From: Beaufortia kweichowensis
Lineage: Eukaryota > Chordata > Actinopteri > Cypriniformes > Gastromyzontidae
Assembly (NCBI GenBank): GCA_019155185.1
Contig: CM032798.1
Coordinates: forward strand, 6,833,501-6,897,500
Reading direction: 5' to 3'
DNA: 64,000 nucleotides
Both the position numbers and the translations under genes were made by a program. The notes beneath the pieces are model-generated. The model searched no databases. It was not told where the DNA came from and was given only the letters and a program-made list of their open reading frames with translations. This document shows, in pieces, positions 63,131 to 64,000 of this stretch (within the stretch, counting starts at the first letter, position 1; each line of letters begins with the position of its first letter).

Positions 63131-64000
63131 TACCAAAGAAAGCCCTGACAGCAGTAAAAATGTTATTATGACACATCCAATAAAAACACATTTTAATGCT
63201 GATTATTATAAGCAGGAATTGCACAATTATTTTTGGATTGCATAACATCATTTTTTAAAAAAGAGATGGTTTTGGCTGTTTCAATATTTCTAGTGGAGAC
63301 AAATGTTCGTGCTATAAATGATATACTATGACATTATATTGAGATTTGTGTTCTTCTAACTCTGGGCCAACTCTGGTTTCAGGAAGACTTTATTTTTTTT
63401 TATAAATTAGACAATTAAATATTGGGGATTTCTTTATTACATAGTACAAAAACCTATTCGTCAGGTGCAAATTAATTGCCTTTGAGATGAATCTCATCCT
63501 CTGACGAATTTCTAGGACTATGTTATGTTAAATCATCTGTTTACATTAAGATTTATAGTTTATAGTTTTAGAAAATCACAATATCATTCTATGCACAAGT
63601 AAAAAAAAAAAAAGGAAATTTACATGATTTATGGTTGTGACAAAAGGGACACATTTTTAAGAGGCAACAAACTTTGTAGGATTTCTGTGAATTAAAATAC
63701 ACAAACTAGAAGCAATAATCCCCAACAAACGGAGCCTCTTAATAGAACATAAAATAGTTTCATAATTTTCATGTGTCTATTTATGAGGAATATGGACTCT
63801 TATGGATGACAAATCTGAAAACAGCACTTTACCTGCATGAAAAACCAAGAGAAACCTCACACAAGTATTTAAAGCATGAAAATTGACATTTGAACAGTAT
63901 GGTACAACCACAGGTTGACATTTGCATTGAATTCAAACCAGTCAAACCAAGCATTACCAAACAACCATCGGTTTAATTAAAATTGGATATGTCCCTAATG
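63131..64000. other. AT-rich right edge without recognised features
   Basis: No gene, RNA gene or clear repeat was seen. The word aaattaattgcctttgaga near 63470 sits in simple AT-rich sequence. Confidence 0.5.

Overview
This is a vertebrate nuclear window, most likely from a cypriniform (carp- or minnow-like) fish. The sequence is AT-rich. Genes have GT/AG introns. The interspersed repeats are of types I know from cyprinid genomes: a decayed Tc1/mariner element, short hAT-like MITEs whose ends read like TTAAAGGGATAGTTCAC, an L2-type LINE tail and several microsatellites. No prokaryotic or organellar features were seen.

Region 1 (1-36177 plus 3'UTR) is one multi-exon plus-strand gene, kank4 (KN motif and ankyrin repeat protein). 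A GC/CpG-richer stretch at the left edge may be its promoter and first untranslated exon. About 23 kb follows without a convincing gene; it is probably intron 1, with MITEs, LINE tails and several enhancer-like segments. Nine coding exons then give a 1157-residue protein. In order it has a KN (talin-binding) motif, a KANK-type coiled coil, a long acidic linker with a second coiled coil, the KANK4-specific segment, an acidic stretch and C-terminal ankyrin repeats. One intron is mostly a (CT)n tract reaching the splice acceptor. The last intron carries a broken Tc1-like transposon.

Region 2 (about 36.8-49.8 kb) is a tandem cluster of two-domain Ly6/uPAR (LU, three-finger) genes on the plus strand. 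Three copies are intact (LU-A 37871-39079, LU-C 43467-44751, LU-E 48511-49745). There are also three broken copies and one orphan signal-peptide exon. Every intact copy has the same five-exon layout, with all introns in phase 1: signal peptide, domain 1 in two exons, domain 2 in two exons, and a hydrophobic tail that looks like a GPI-anchor signal. The cluster is being reshaped by duplication, exon deletion and exon fusion. Its domains differ in which disulfide cysteines they keep, and two whole cysteine pairs have been lost together.

Region 3 (about 51.8-52.5 kb) is a CpG-richer segment with two opposed ETS-type motifs and possible splice donors on both strands. It is a candidate bidirectional promoter of unidentified transcripts.

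Region 4 (52.5-64 kb) has no recognisable coding gene. It holds several GC-richer, TAATTA-containing islands that look like developmental enhancers. One of them contains three diverged copies of a roughly 57-bp homeodomain-type module.

The LU cluster, with its mosaic exon reshuffling and paired cysteine losses, and the triplicated module are the parts most worth following up. Gene identities rest on recalled family sequence features; no database search was possible.
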